The notes beneath the pieces were generated by a model. The model did not search any database. It was not told the DNA's origin and saw only the letters and a program-made list of their open reading frames with translations. From Oxalobacteraceae bacterium AB_14 (GTDB taxonomy: Bacteria; Pseudomonadota; Gammaproteobacteria; Burkholderiales; Burkholderiaceae_D), in NCBI GenBank assembly GCA_000381565.1, contig KB906724.1:1150350-1214349 (forward strand): 64,000 bases of DNA. The letters run 5' to 3'. A program made the position numbers and the translations under genes. Positions 25,390 to 33,163 of the stretch are shown piece by piece (positions within the stretch are counted from its first letter, which is position 1; every line of letters starts with the position of its first letter).

Positions 25390-26538
25390 ATGAAGAAAAT
25401 CGGCTTTTCGGGCACCCTGGACCCGATCACCAACGGTCACATGTGGGTGATGAACGAAGCCCGTTCGCTGGCGGACGAGGTGGTGGTCTTCCTGTCTGAA
25501 AATCCGGCCAAGAAGCCCAAGTTCTCGGCCGAGGAGCGCAAGAGCATCATTGCCCTCAGCTGCGCCGAGCAGGGCTGGGACAATGTGCAGGTGGTCATCG
25601 TCAAGGGCGACTACACGGCGCGCGCCGCCAAGAAGCAGGGCGTGCATTGCCTGATACGCGGCATCCGCACCACCGCCGATTTCGACTACGAAAACCTGAT
25701 CCAGCAAACCAACGTCGACGTGCTGCAGGGCGCCAAGACCATCTTCGTCATGCCGCCGCGCGACCTCGGCTCGGTCAGCTCCAGCTTCGTCAAGGCGCTG
25801 GAGGGGCCGATCGGCTGGAACTGGATCATGAAGAAGTTCGTGCCCGGCCCGGCCTACCACGCCTGGGTGCTGAGCTGGCTGCGCAAGGAGTGGGAGACGC
25901 TGTGGGACTACGAGCACCGCGACGCCACCGCCATCGCCCACGCCGACCAGTGGTTCGTGCAGCTGACCGGCGCCACCGCCTACGGCGGTCCGGCGCGCCA
26001 CTACCACAACCTCGACCACCTGGTGCACGGCCTGTGCGAGATCCGCGTGTGGGCCGCCAACACCCGGCCCGAGCCGGCCGACGTCGATATCGTCAAGCAG
26101 GCGTTCTGGTTCCACGACGCCGAGTACGGCCACAGCGGCGAGCCGGGCGCGCTGACCAATGAGGAAGCCAGCGCCCAGCTGTGGCTGGGCAGCCATCTGG
26201 GCCAGGAGATGGGCGACGCCGCCGAGCTGATACGCGCCACCGACCATTTCCAGGAAGCGTCGATCAGCCACCGCCTGAAGGACACGCTGCTCAGCGTCGA
26301 CCTGGCCATCCTGGGACAGGACGACGAGGTCTACCAGAACTATGCGCGCGCCATCCGCCAGGAATACATCCACCTGCCGGACGCCAAGTACCGCGAACAG
26401 CGCGGCGGCGCGCTGGCCCACCTGTGCCGCAAGGCCGACGCCGGCCAGCTGTTCGGCAACGCCTATTTTGCCGACCAGTACAACGAGCGCGCCATCGACA
26501 ACATGCAGCGCGAGATGGAACGGCTGGCGGCGAAGTGA
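25390..26538 (+). CDS. Fusion of CoaD-like nucleotidyltransferase and HD-domain phosphohydrolase
   Basis: 382 residues. Residues 1-~160 match phosphopantetheine adenylyltransferase (CoaD): GTLDPITNGH carries the nucleotidyltransferase (T/H)xGH signature, followed by IRGIRTTADFDYE and SSSFVKAL. Residues ~170-382 match the predicted metal-dependent HD phosphohydrolases of the COG4339 type: RHYHNLDHL, then FWFHDAEY with the HD pair near 242. The start at 25390 is chosen for its GGAG site; an ATG at 25372 has none. Canonical CoaD is ~160 residues, so this is a true extension, not a frame error. Whether it makes dephospho-CoA or acts on another nucleotide is unknown. Confidence 0.85.
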   Translation: MKKIGFSGTLDPITNGHMWVMNEARSLADEVVVFLSENPAKKPKFSAEERKSIIALSCAEQGWDNVQVVIVKGDYTARAAKKQGVHCLIRGIRTTADFDYENLIQQTNVDVLQGAKTIFVMPPRDLGSVSSSFVKALEGPIGWNWIMKKFVPGPAYHAWVLSWLRKEWETLWDYEHRDATAIAHADQWFVQLTGATAYGGPARHYHNLDHLVHGLCEIRVWAANTRPEPADVDIVKQAFWFHDAEYGHSGEPGALTNEEASAQLWLGSHLGQEMGDAAELIRATDHFQEASISHRLKDTLLSVDLAILGQDDEVYQNYARAIRQEYIHLPDAKYREQRGGALAHLCRKADAGQLFGNAYFADQYNERAIDNMQREMERLAAK

Positions 26539-26556
26539 TGTGGCGCTGAACCGGCG

Positions 26557-27063
26557 TTAGTGCGGCGGCAGCTCGACCAGCTCCTTGCGCGCGGCGATCT
26601 GGACGCCCAGCGCATCGAGGTCGAGCTTGGCCTTGCGGGCCTTGGGAAACATCTCGCTCTCTTCTTCGTTGACGTGATGGTCGATCAGCTCGGAGAGCAC
26701 CTTGACCTTGGCGTCGTACAGGTCGTCGGTGGACTCCATCGCGATGATCTGGGCGATCAGGTCCTTGGCCGAGGCGTGCTCGACGGCGGCCTCGTCCATG
26801 ATGTCATCCGCCTTGGTGGCGGCGCGCACGGCGGGGTAGAAAATTTCCTCTTCGGCCGTGGCGTGCTTGGTCAGCTCGGTACAGATCTGCAAGGCCAGCT
26901 TCTGCTTGGTGGCATGCGCGCGCTCGCCCAACTCCTCGTACTGCTCGAACAGCGACTTGACGTGCTCATGGTCTTCCGTCAGCAGCGTGATCGCATCCTG
27001 TGGATCGGTTTCAGTGGGGATAGGCTTGGGGATTTTGTCCTGCGAGTGGGTGGTGCTTTTCAT
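26557..27063 (-). CDS. Hemerythrin HHE-domain protein
   Basis: 168 residues from the ATG at 27063, preceded by AAGGAG. A di-iron four-helix bundle is indicated by LLTEDHEHVKSLFEQY, HATAEEEIFYPAV, EHASAKDLI and HHVNEEESEMFPKAR, giving the usual His/Glu ligands. Such proteins bind oxygen or respond to oxidative or nitrosative stress in the cytoplasm. It is convergent with the CoaD-HD gene, 18 bp apart. Confidence 0.92.
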   Translation of the reverse strand: MKSTTHSQDKIPKPIPTETDPQDAITLLTEDHEHVKSLFEQYEELGERAHATKQKLALQICTELTKHATAEEEIFYPAVRAATKADDIMDEAAVEHASAKDLIAQIIAMESTDDLYDAKVKVLSELIDHHVNEEESEMFPKARKAKLDLDALGVQIAARKELVELPPH

Positions 27064-27214
27064 ATCGGCTCCTTGCGTGGCGTATGAATGGGGGGACAGC
27101 TTCCCCAGTCTAGGAGCGCGATCAATGACGGTCTGTGCGTTGTTCAACTTTGTCGTTGACTGCGAATGGAAAGAATCAAGACGATGCCACCGCGAGTATA
27201 GCCGCGCGGCATCG

Positions 27215-27499
27215 CTACACCTTGGTTTTCCTGAATACGGGTTTTTGCGCGGCCTTGCCGGCGATTCGGCTTTCGAAGTATTCGCGTACTTCTGCTAACG
27301 GGACAGACTCGCCCGACCGTAAATATTCAGCGTAGCTGGCGCTTGTCTGAACATCCCAATCATCGATAGCATCTGGTCGTTCCAGTCTGTCGGCGATGGA
27401 CAGCAGAATGAAATCTTCGGCTGTCAGTTTGCTAGCTTCAACAGCATCGGCCAAACGCTCGTTGAGTTCCTCTGAAACATGAATGGTGATCGTAGGCAT
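27215..27499 (-). CDS. Ribbon-helix-helix (antitoxin-like) protein without partner
   Basis: 94 residues. The N-terminus (TITIHVSEELNERLADAVEA) resembles RHH/CopG-type DNA-binding antitoxins; the C-terminal half is a possible toxin-binding tail. No toxin-sized frame lies on either side: upstream is 73 bp to the Sel1 gene and downstream 151 bp to the hemerythrin gene. Its GC content is lower than neighbours. It may be an orphan antitoxin or a small regulator. Confidence 0.7.
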   Translation of the reverse strand: MPTITIHVSEELNERLADAVEASKLTAEDFILLSIADRLERPDAIDDWDVQTSASYAEYLRSGESVPLAEVREYFESRIAGKAAQKPVFRKTKV

Positions 27500-27572
27500 G
27501 GCAATCTCCAGATGCGAGACTTGATTCTAGCATCGCGCGCCGGGCCGGGTTCGGTGCGCATCAAGCCTGTTA

Positions 27573-28316
27573 TCAGAAGCGATTCCAGTTGTTGTGGCGG
27601 TGTTCGGCCGCTTCCTTGAGCAGGTAGCCGGCGCGGCGTTCGTCCTTTGGGCTGAGGGCGTCGCCCAGTTGCACCGTCATCGCCAGTTCCTGGATCGCCG
27701 GCGGATATTCGTGTTCGGCGGCTTCTTCCAGCAGGCGACGGGCCTGGGCGCTGTCCTGCGCGACGCCGCGGCCTTCGCGGTAGCTGTAGGACAGCAGGAA
27801 CATGGCGTGCGGATTGCCCAGCCCGCTGGCGACGTTCAGCCAGTGCGCGGCCTGCGCGTCATCGCGCGCGACGCCGTCGCCGTTTTTGTAGAGCAGAGCC
27901 AGCATCAGCGCAGCGCGCGCGTGATGCTGGCGGGCCGCCATCGCGTACCACGGCGCCGCAGCGGCCGGCGCCGCCGGCACGCCGGCCACGCCCACGCGCA
28001 GCATCTCGCCCAGCTGGTAGGCGGCATCGACGTCGCCGCCGCGCGCGGCCTGCTCGAACAGTTTCAACGATTCTGTCCGTTGCCCGGGACGGGTTTGATA
28101 CAGCAGCGCCAGCTCGCGCTGCGCCACCGGCAGGTTCTGCGCCGACCATGCCATCAGCTTGCGCTCGGCGCCGGCGTCGGCCTGCTGCATGGCTTTCATG
28201 CCCACCGTCTCGATTTGCGCCGAGTTCGGCTTTTCCTGTTGCAGCTGGCAGCCGAACAGGAACACGCCGGCCAGCAGACCGATCAACGCGACGCCGGGAT
28301 AATTTTTAACTTGCAT
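27573..28316 (-). CDS. Sel1/TPR-like repeat lipoprotein
   Basis: 247 residues from the ATG at 28316 (MQVKNYPG), with GAGG nine bases upstream. A lipoprotein signal ends near GVFLFGC. At least four Sel1-type repeats follow (for example AARGGDVDAAYQLGEMLRVG, ASGLGNPHAMFLLSYSYREG, AAEHEYPPAIQELAM). Sel1 repeats usually mediate protein contacts at the envelope. Partner unknown. It lies 60 bp downstream of the CpdB-like gene on the same strand. Confidence 0.82.
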   Translation of the reverse strand: MQVKNYPGVALIGLLAGVFLFGCQLQQEKPNSAQIETVGMKAMQQADAGAERKLMAWSAQNLPVAQRELALLYQTRPGQRTESLKLFEQAARGGDVDAAYQLGEMLRVGVAGVPAAPAAAAPWYAMAARQHHARAALMLALLYKNGDGVARDDAQAAHWLNVASGLGNPHAMFLLSYSYREGRGVAQDSAQARRLLEEAAEHEYPPAIQELAMTVQLGDALSPKDERRAGYLLKEAAEHRHNNWNRF

Positions 28317-28376
28317 AATCAGTGACCTCACGACAGGCGGAGCCGGCCTTCACCGGCCCCGCGCACCACGCTTGAA

Positions 28377-30473
28377 TTACTTGCTCAGATCCACCGAGTA
28401 CTTGGCGAAGCCGCTGGCGTCCAGCGCGCCTTCGGCGGTGACGGCGGTGATGCCGCTGCTTTTGGCCAAGGCCAGGTGGCCGGGCGCCGAACGCAGGATC
28501 ACCGGACCGGCGGTCGCCACCTTGACGAAGCTCCAGCTGCGCGCGCTGCCGTTGCCGGCCAGCGTGACCTTGCCGCTGGCCGCGCCCTGCGCCGTCAGGT
28601 AGTTGCTGACCACGGCCTGGTTGGCGTCCGGCGACTTGATGATGGTCTTGCTGCCGTCGATGCCAGGCACGGCGCCGCCGCCGCCCGCGCGGTAGTCGTT
28701 GGTGGCGACAATGAAGTCGTCACCGTCGGCCACCGCCTTGCCCAGGTAGCTCAGGTTGACGATGCGGCTGCCGACCGGCTTGGTCACGTCGATCTGGTAG
28801 GTCAGCGCGTTGTTCTCGGCGTAGAACACGTCGTAGTTGTAGATCGTGCCGTACGAGGGCACCAGGTCTTGCTCGCTGGTCTTGGCCGGGTCGATCTGGC
28901 CGAACTGCTTGGCCGCCGTTTCCAGCCAGGCCTTCAGGTCGGAACCCTTGATCTTCACCGCCTGCAGGTTGTTGTTGCTGTACAGGTAGAGGTCGCCCGG
29001 ATTGCGCACCTGCAGGCCGACCGGCGCGGCGGCGCTGGCGCCCGGCGCGACGTCGGTGAAGTCGGAAGGACCGTTGCGGCCGGCCTTGAACGGCGCGCTG
29101 CACGAGATCACCGGGATGTTCTTGTAGCTGGCGAGGGTGGCGTCGGTGCTGGCGGCGATGAATTTCTTCACGTAGTCCAGCTGCGCCTGGTTGACCAGCT
29201 GGATCGCGCTGACGTCGCCGACCAGCGAGAAGTAGGCCGACATTTCAAAGTCGGTGCTCACGCCCAGCGGCTGCTTGGCGTAGGCGATGGTGGCCGCGTG
29301 CTCGGTGGCGACGATGGGCGCGATGGCCGGGTCGGCCTTGACGATGGTGGCGCCGTCGGTGTACTTGAAGCCGCGCGATTCCACGCTGGTCTTGTCCTGC
29401 TGCACCACCCACTTGCCGCCGGTGAAGACCAAGGTCAGCTTGATGATGCCCAGACGGCGGCCCCAGCTTTGCGCCATCACGGTCGGCACGCCGTTGACGA
29501 AGCCATTGACGGCGTCGATCTTGGCGCTGGCCGGGAAGGCGGCGAACGATGGATCGAGCGCGGCGGCGCCGGTCTCTTTGCCCTTCGGGAAGATCAGGTG
29601 CGAGTGGCCGATCAGCAGCGCGTCGATGCCGGTGCTGGTCAGGTGATAGCTGCCGTTTTCCATTTTCGGGCTGTAGGCGCTCGGGTCGAGGCCGCCGTGC
29701 GACAGCGCCACCACCAGGTCGGCGCCTTTGGCGCGCAGCTCCGGCACGTATTGCCTGGCCGCTTCCTGCACGCCCGTCACGGCGACCTTGCCGGCCAGGT
29801 TCTTCTGATCCCAGTCCAGGATCTGCGGCGGCACGAAGCTCATGATGCCGATGTTCAGTTTGACGTCGACCTTGGTGCCGTCCAGCTTGGTGGCGCTGAA
29901 GGTGCGCGGCAGCAGCGTGTACGGCTGCACGATGGGCTTGTTGCTGGCCACGCCGGTGACGTTGGTCAGCACCAGCGGGAAGGCCGGCGCGCCGCAGTTG
30001 CCGGCCGGCTTGCTCACGCCCGGAATGCCGAAGTCGGTATTGGTGATCTGGCTCAGCAACGGCAAGCCGTAGTTGAACTCGTGGTTGCCGAAGCCGCCGC
30101 CGTCGTACTTCATGGCGTTCATGACCTTGTGCACGGCCATGGTGTCGGTGCAGGCGATCGGCTTGGTGACCGCTTGCAGGTCGCCCAGCAGGGTGCCCTG
30201 GATCACGTCGCCGTCGTCCAGCAGCACGTTGTTCGGGTTTTCAGCGCGCGCCGCGCTGACCAGGGTCGAAGTGCGTTCCAGGCCCAGGCTGGTGTCTTCC
30301 GCCAGTGAGTAGTAGTTGTAGCTCATCACGTTGGCGTGGATGTCGGTGGTCTCCATCAGCGCCAGCGTGACGGTCGTGCCTTCCGCGATCGCCGGCGGCG
30401 GCGTGTAGTCGCCACCGCAGCCAACCAGACCCGCTGCCGTCAACGCAGCCAACATCACCAGATTTGTTTTCAT
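28377..30473 (-). CDS. CpdB-like 2',3'-cyclic phosphodiesterase/3'-nucleotidase, predicted lipoprotein
   Basis: 698 residues from the ATG at 30473, with GAGGG as ribosome site. A lipoprotein signal ends in LVGC (Cys19). The calcineurin-like metallophosphoesterase core shows METTDIHANV, DDGDVIQGT, GFGNHEFNYG, ALSHGG and IGHSH, and the C-terminal 5'-nucleotidase domain spans ~400-640. It releases nucleosides and phosphate from external nucleotides. Usual CpdB proteins are soluble in the periplasm, so the lipid anchor is a variation. No clear PHO box was seen upstream. Confidence 0.9.
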   Translation of the reverse strand: MKTNLVMLAALTAAGLVGCGGDYTPPPAIAEGTTVTLALMETTDIHANVMSYNYYSLAEDTSLGLERTSTLVSAARAENPNNVLLDDGDVIQGTLLGDLQAVTKPIACTDTMAVHKVMNAMKYDGGGFGNHEFNYGLPLLSQITNTDFGIPGVSKPAGNCGAPAFPLVLTNVTGVASNKPIVQPYTLLPRTFSATKLDGTKVDVKLNIGIMSFVPPQILDWDQKNLAGKVAVTGVQEAARQYVPELRAKGADLVVALSHGGLDPSAYSPKMENGSYHLTSTGIDALLIGHSHLIFPKGKETGAAALDPSFAAFPASAKIDAVNGFVNGVPTVMAQSWGRRLGIIKLTLVFTGGKWVVQQDKTSVESRGFKYTDGATIVKADPAIAPIVATEHAATIAYAKQPLGVSTDFEMSAYFSLVGDVSAIQLVNQAQLDYVKKFIAASTDATLASYKNIPVISCSAPFKAGRNGPSDFTDVAPGASAAAPVGLQVRNPGDLYLYSNNNLQAVKIKGSDLKAWLETAAKQFGQIDPAKTSEQDLVPSYGTIYNYDVFYAENNALTYQIDVTKPVGSRIVNLSYLGKAVADGDDFIVATNDYRAGGGGAVPGIDGSKTIIKSPDANQAVVSNYLTAQGAASGKVTLAGNGSARSWSFVKVATAGPVILRSAPGHLALAKSSGITAVTAEGALDASGFAKYSVDLSK

Positions 30474-30793
30474 TGCACCCTCAAAATTAAGAAAATTCAA
30501 GGTGGCGACTGTACCCAACGCAGATGACATGGACGTGACACAACGCAAACAATTGCAGGGCGGTGGGCCGTGGCGCGATTTAACAGGAATTTGTCGCGAT
30601 TTCGCGATACCGCCCGGGCGGCGGCCGCTATTCTGGCAAGTCGCGCCGGGGTTACCAACGCCGGCGCGCGCAGAGATGCATCATCCTTCGACCAGACACC
30701 CACGGAGAGAAGGTAGGCAAAACCCAAAAGATGGACCACAACAGCGGCTCTGACGGCAGCGCTTATCGGGCGCTGCCGGCACGTTGTGCGATC
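30474..30793. other. Intergenic region upstream of the CpdB-like gene
   Basis: 320 bp between two minus-strand genes. It should hold the promoter of the CpdB-like gene and the end of the DUF3443 transcript. A hairpin GGCAGCGC / GCGCTGCC (30755-30777) lies shortly after the DUF3443 stop, but no T-run follows on the minus strand. I found no convincing gene or RNA here. Confidence 0.5.
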
Positions 30794-32512
30794 CTAATAG
30801 GCCCACAGCGGCCCGGTCTTGCCGTTGACGGCGGCCCCTTCCAACACCACGAACACGCGGCGGCCGTAGAAGAACGGCAATCCCCAATCAAAGTAATTGC
30901 CCGCGCTGGCGCCGGAGCTGCCCACCGTGCCGCCGACCTGCGCCGCCGAGATGGTCGACGCCAGTTGCACCAGGTTGGCGACGCTGAAGTTGACCACGCC
31001 GCTGGCGCTGCCGTCGGCGGCCGCGTTGCTGGCGCTGAGCGAGAGCGTCGCGGCCGGGCAATAGAAATCCCCTCCCGAGCAGGTGCGTATCGCGTTGTCG
31101 CTGAAGAAGTAGCCGTTCGAGCCGCTGTCGATGAAGCTGGCGCTGTAGGTCTTGCCTTTGTAGGTGGTGCTGAAGTCGCCGCTGCTGTTGGTCTTGTACA
31201 GCGTCTCGCCGGCGATGCTGTTGTTGCTCTGGGTGTTGACGCCGAAGATCAGCGTGCCGCTGACCGACGTCAGGCCGGCCGCGCCGACGCTGGGCAGCAG
31301 CACCAGCACGCCGTTGTTGTTGACCGCGAACGACGCCACCGGATTGCTGACCTGCGACGCCAGCGCCATGCTGCTGGCGGTGCAGCCGTTGCTGGTGCAA
31401 GCGTAGTAGGCGCCGCTGACCGCCGACCTGGCGCAGCGGTCGCCGCAATCCTGCTTGAACAATCCCACCCCGAGCACGCCCTTGGCGCCCAGCGCCGCCA
31501 GCGAGCCCAGGCTGTTGCCCGCGCTGCTGCAGCTCGAAGGCGTGGCCGCGTAGTTGGCGCCGCTGTCGGCGATCACCTGGATCGAAATGCCGGCCGCCGT
31601 TTCGTCCGCCAGCTTGACGTCGGCCTGGCGCACCGCGCCCCAGGTGTAGCCGCTGATGAACTTGGCGCATTCGCCGGCGTCGGCGCCGGACGGCGTCTTC
31701 ACGGCCGGCAGCTTGAGCGCCGCGTCGAGCGGCGCCAGCAGGCGCAGGCCGTAGGAGCCGGTGTCGAGCAGCACGTGGTCGATGCTCTGGCAGGTGCTGG
31801 TGCCGGGCTGGCACACCGTGACGCTGACATACGGGATGTTGATCGAGCCGTTGATGCCGGTGGGGCCGCTGTCGACCACGATGGCGGTGCTGTTGCTCAG
31901 CGGCGCGGTCACGCTGAGCGCGGCGCTGGCGTTGACGTTGCCGCCGTCGCCGGTGCAGGACAGGGTGTAGACAAAATTGCCCGCCGCGTTGGGCACGACG
32001 CTGATCGAGCCCGAGCCGGCCCTGGCGCCGCTCCAGGCGCCGCTGGCGGTGCAGCTGCTGGCGTTGGCCGACGACCAGCTCAGCACCGAAGTCTGCGCGC
32101 TGGTGATGCTGGCCGGCGCCAGCGTCAGGTTGACGGTGGGCGAGGGCGCCGGCGTGCTGACGACCACGCTGGTGGTCTTGCTGACGCCGCTGCAGCTGAT
32201 GGTGTAGAAGGCGGTGCCGGCCGCGCCGGCCGTGACGGTCTGCGAGCCGCTGTTGTCCAGACTGCCGCTCCAGGCGCCGGAGGCGGTGCAGCCGGCCGCG
32301 CTGGGATTGCTGACGCTCCAGCTCAGCGTGATGACCTGGCCGACGGTGGTGGCGGTCGGCGTGGCGCTGATGCTGACCACCGGCGTGACGGCGGCGGCCT
32401 GGCTTGTGGTCGGCGTGGTCGGCGTGGTGGGCGCGGCGGCGCCGCTGCCGCCACCGCCGCAGGCGCCGAGCGTCAGCGCCAGCAGGGCGCAGGCAAAGAG
32501 GGAGCGGAGCAT
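30794..32512 (-). CDS. DUF3443 lipoprotein
   Basis: 572 residues from the ATG at 32512, with AAGGAG upstream. A lipobox TLGAC puts Cys at 18, followed by a Gly/Thr/Pro linker, two Ig-like beta repeats (each with TASGAWSG) and the large DUF3443 domain. That domain has an aspartic-protease-like LLDTGSYGLRL and several paired cysteines. Function is unknown. It follows the DUF2844 gene by 10 bp, the pairing usual for these families in Burkholderiales. Confidence 0.87.
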   Translation of the reverse strand: MLRSLFACALLALTLGACGGGGSGAAAPTTPTTPTTSQAAAVTPVVSISATPTATTVGQVITLSWSVSNPSAAGCTASGAWSGSLDNSGSQTVTAGAAGTAFYTISCSGVSKTTSVVVSTPAPSPTVNLTLAPASITSAQTSVLSWSSANASSCTASGAWSGARAGSGSISVVPNAAGNFVYTLSCTGDGGNVNASAALSVTAPLSNSTAIVVDSGPTGINGSINIPYVSVTVCQPGTSTCQSIDHVLLDTGSYGLRLLAPLDAALKLPAVKTPSGADAGECAKFISGYTWGAVRQADVKLADETAAGISIQVIADSGANYAATPSSCSSAGNSLGSLAALGAKGVLGVGLFKQDCGDRCARSAVSGAYYACTSNGCTASSMALASQVSNPVASFAVNNNGVLVLLPSVGAAGLTSVSGTLIFGVNTQSNNSIAGETLYKTNSSGDFSTTYKGKTYSASFIDSGSNGYFFSDNAIRTCSGGDFYCPAATLSLSASNAAADGSASGVVNFSVANLVQLASTISAAQVGGTVGSSGASAGNYFDWGLPFFYGRRVFVVLEGAAVNGKTGPLWAY

Positions 32513-32522
32513 GCGCGACTCC

Positions 32523-32984
32523 TTATTCGATGACAGAGGTGTCGAAACCGGCCGGCAGCGCGCCCGGTAGCCACGCGTGGCCGGCATAGGCGCGCATGTG
32601 GCCGCTGGAGACGATCACCACGTCCGGCCGTTCAAGCGCCAGCTGCGAGTGGCCCGCCTTGGGCCGTTGGGCGGCGGCGCCGGTCAGTACCGCGAACTTG
32701 TCGCCCAGCAGGGTGCGCAGGTCGGGCAGGGCGGGGCCGCTCCAGCTGACCGCGAACACCGTGCCGTCAGTGTTGACGTATTCGCGCACCACCGTGCCGC
32801 TGTCGAGCGTGCTCTGGCTGACGGTGTAGGCGGGCGTGCCGACGCCGCTGGCCGCCGCCAGGCTGCGCCCGCCCTGCCTGAGCGGCGTGGTGCCGAAATT
32901 GGACGGCGCCGTGCCCAGCGCGGCAAAGGCCAGCGCGCCTTGCAACAGGGGGAGTAACAACATGAGTAAGAGTGCGCGGCGCAT
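32523..32984 (-). CDS. DUF2844 exported protein
   Basis: 153 residues. A signal peptide (MRRALLLMLLLPLLQGALAFA) is followed by a small beta-rich domain: TVSQSTLDSGTVVREYVN, FAVSWSGPALPDLRTLLG and a terminal DVVIVSSGHMRAYAGHAW. This is the DUF2844 pattern; function unknown. First gene of a two-gene unit with DUF3443. Confidence 0.88.
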   Translation of the reverse strand: MRRALLLMLLLPLLQGALAFAALGTAPSNFGTTPLRQGGRSLAAASGVGTPAYTVSQSTLDSGTVVREYVNTDGTVFAVSWSGPALPDLRTLLGDKFAVLTGAAAQRPKAGHSQLALERPDVVIVSSGHMRAYAGHAWLPGALPAGFDTSVIE

Positions 32985-33116
32985 GAAACGCTCCTGTGCC
33001 TAAGATATGGGCAGTGTAAAACGGCAACGGGTTGGATTAAGTTAGCGATGTGTAAGCAAACGTTACGTCTTATTTTTCGTTGATGAGAAAGTCGCCGATG
33101 TCTGGCCATGCCGTCA

Positions 33117-33143
33117 ATGAAAAACGGCGCCCGCAGGCGCCGT
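33117..33143 (-). terminator. Intrinsic terminator of the TonB-dependent receptor
   Basis: On the minus strand an 8-bp perfect stem ACGGCGCC / GGCGCCGT with a 4-nt loop is followed by TTTTT (complement of 33120-33124), 20 bp after the receptor stop codon. Confidence 0.85.
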
Positions 33144-33163
33144 CGATGCAGGGAACGGGGAGC

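Noticed and set aside
30755..30777. Hairpin after DUF3443 as an intrinsic terminator.
   Set aside because: The stem is good, but no T-run follows on the transcribed strand.
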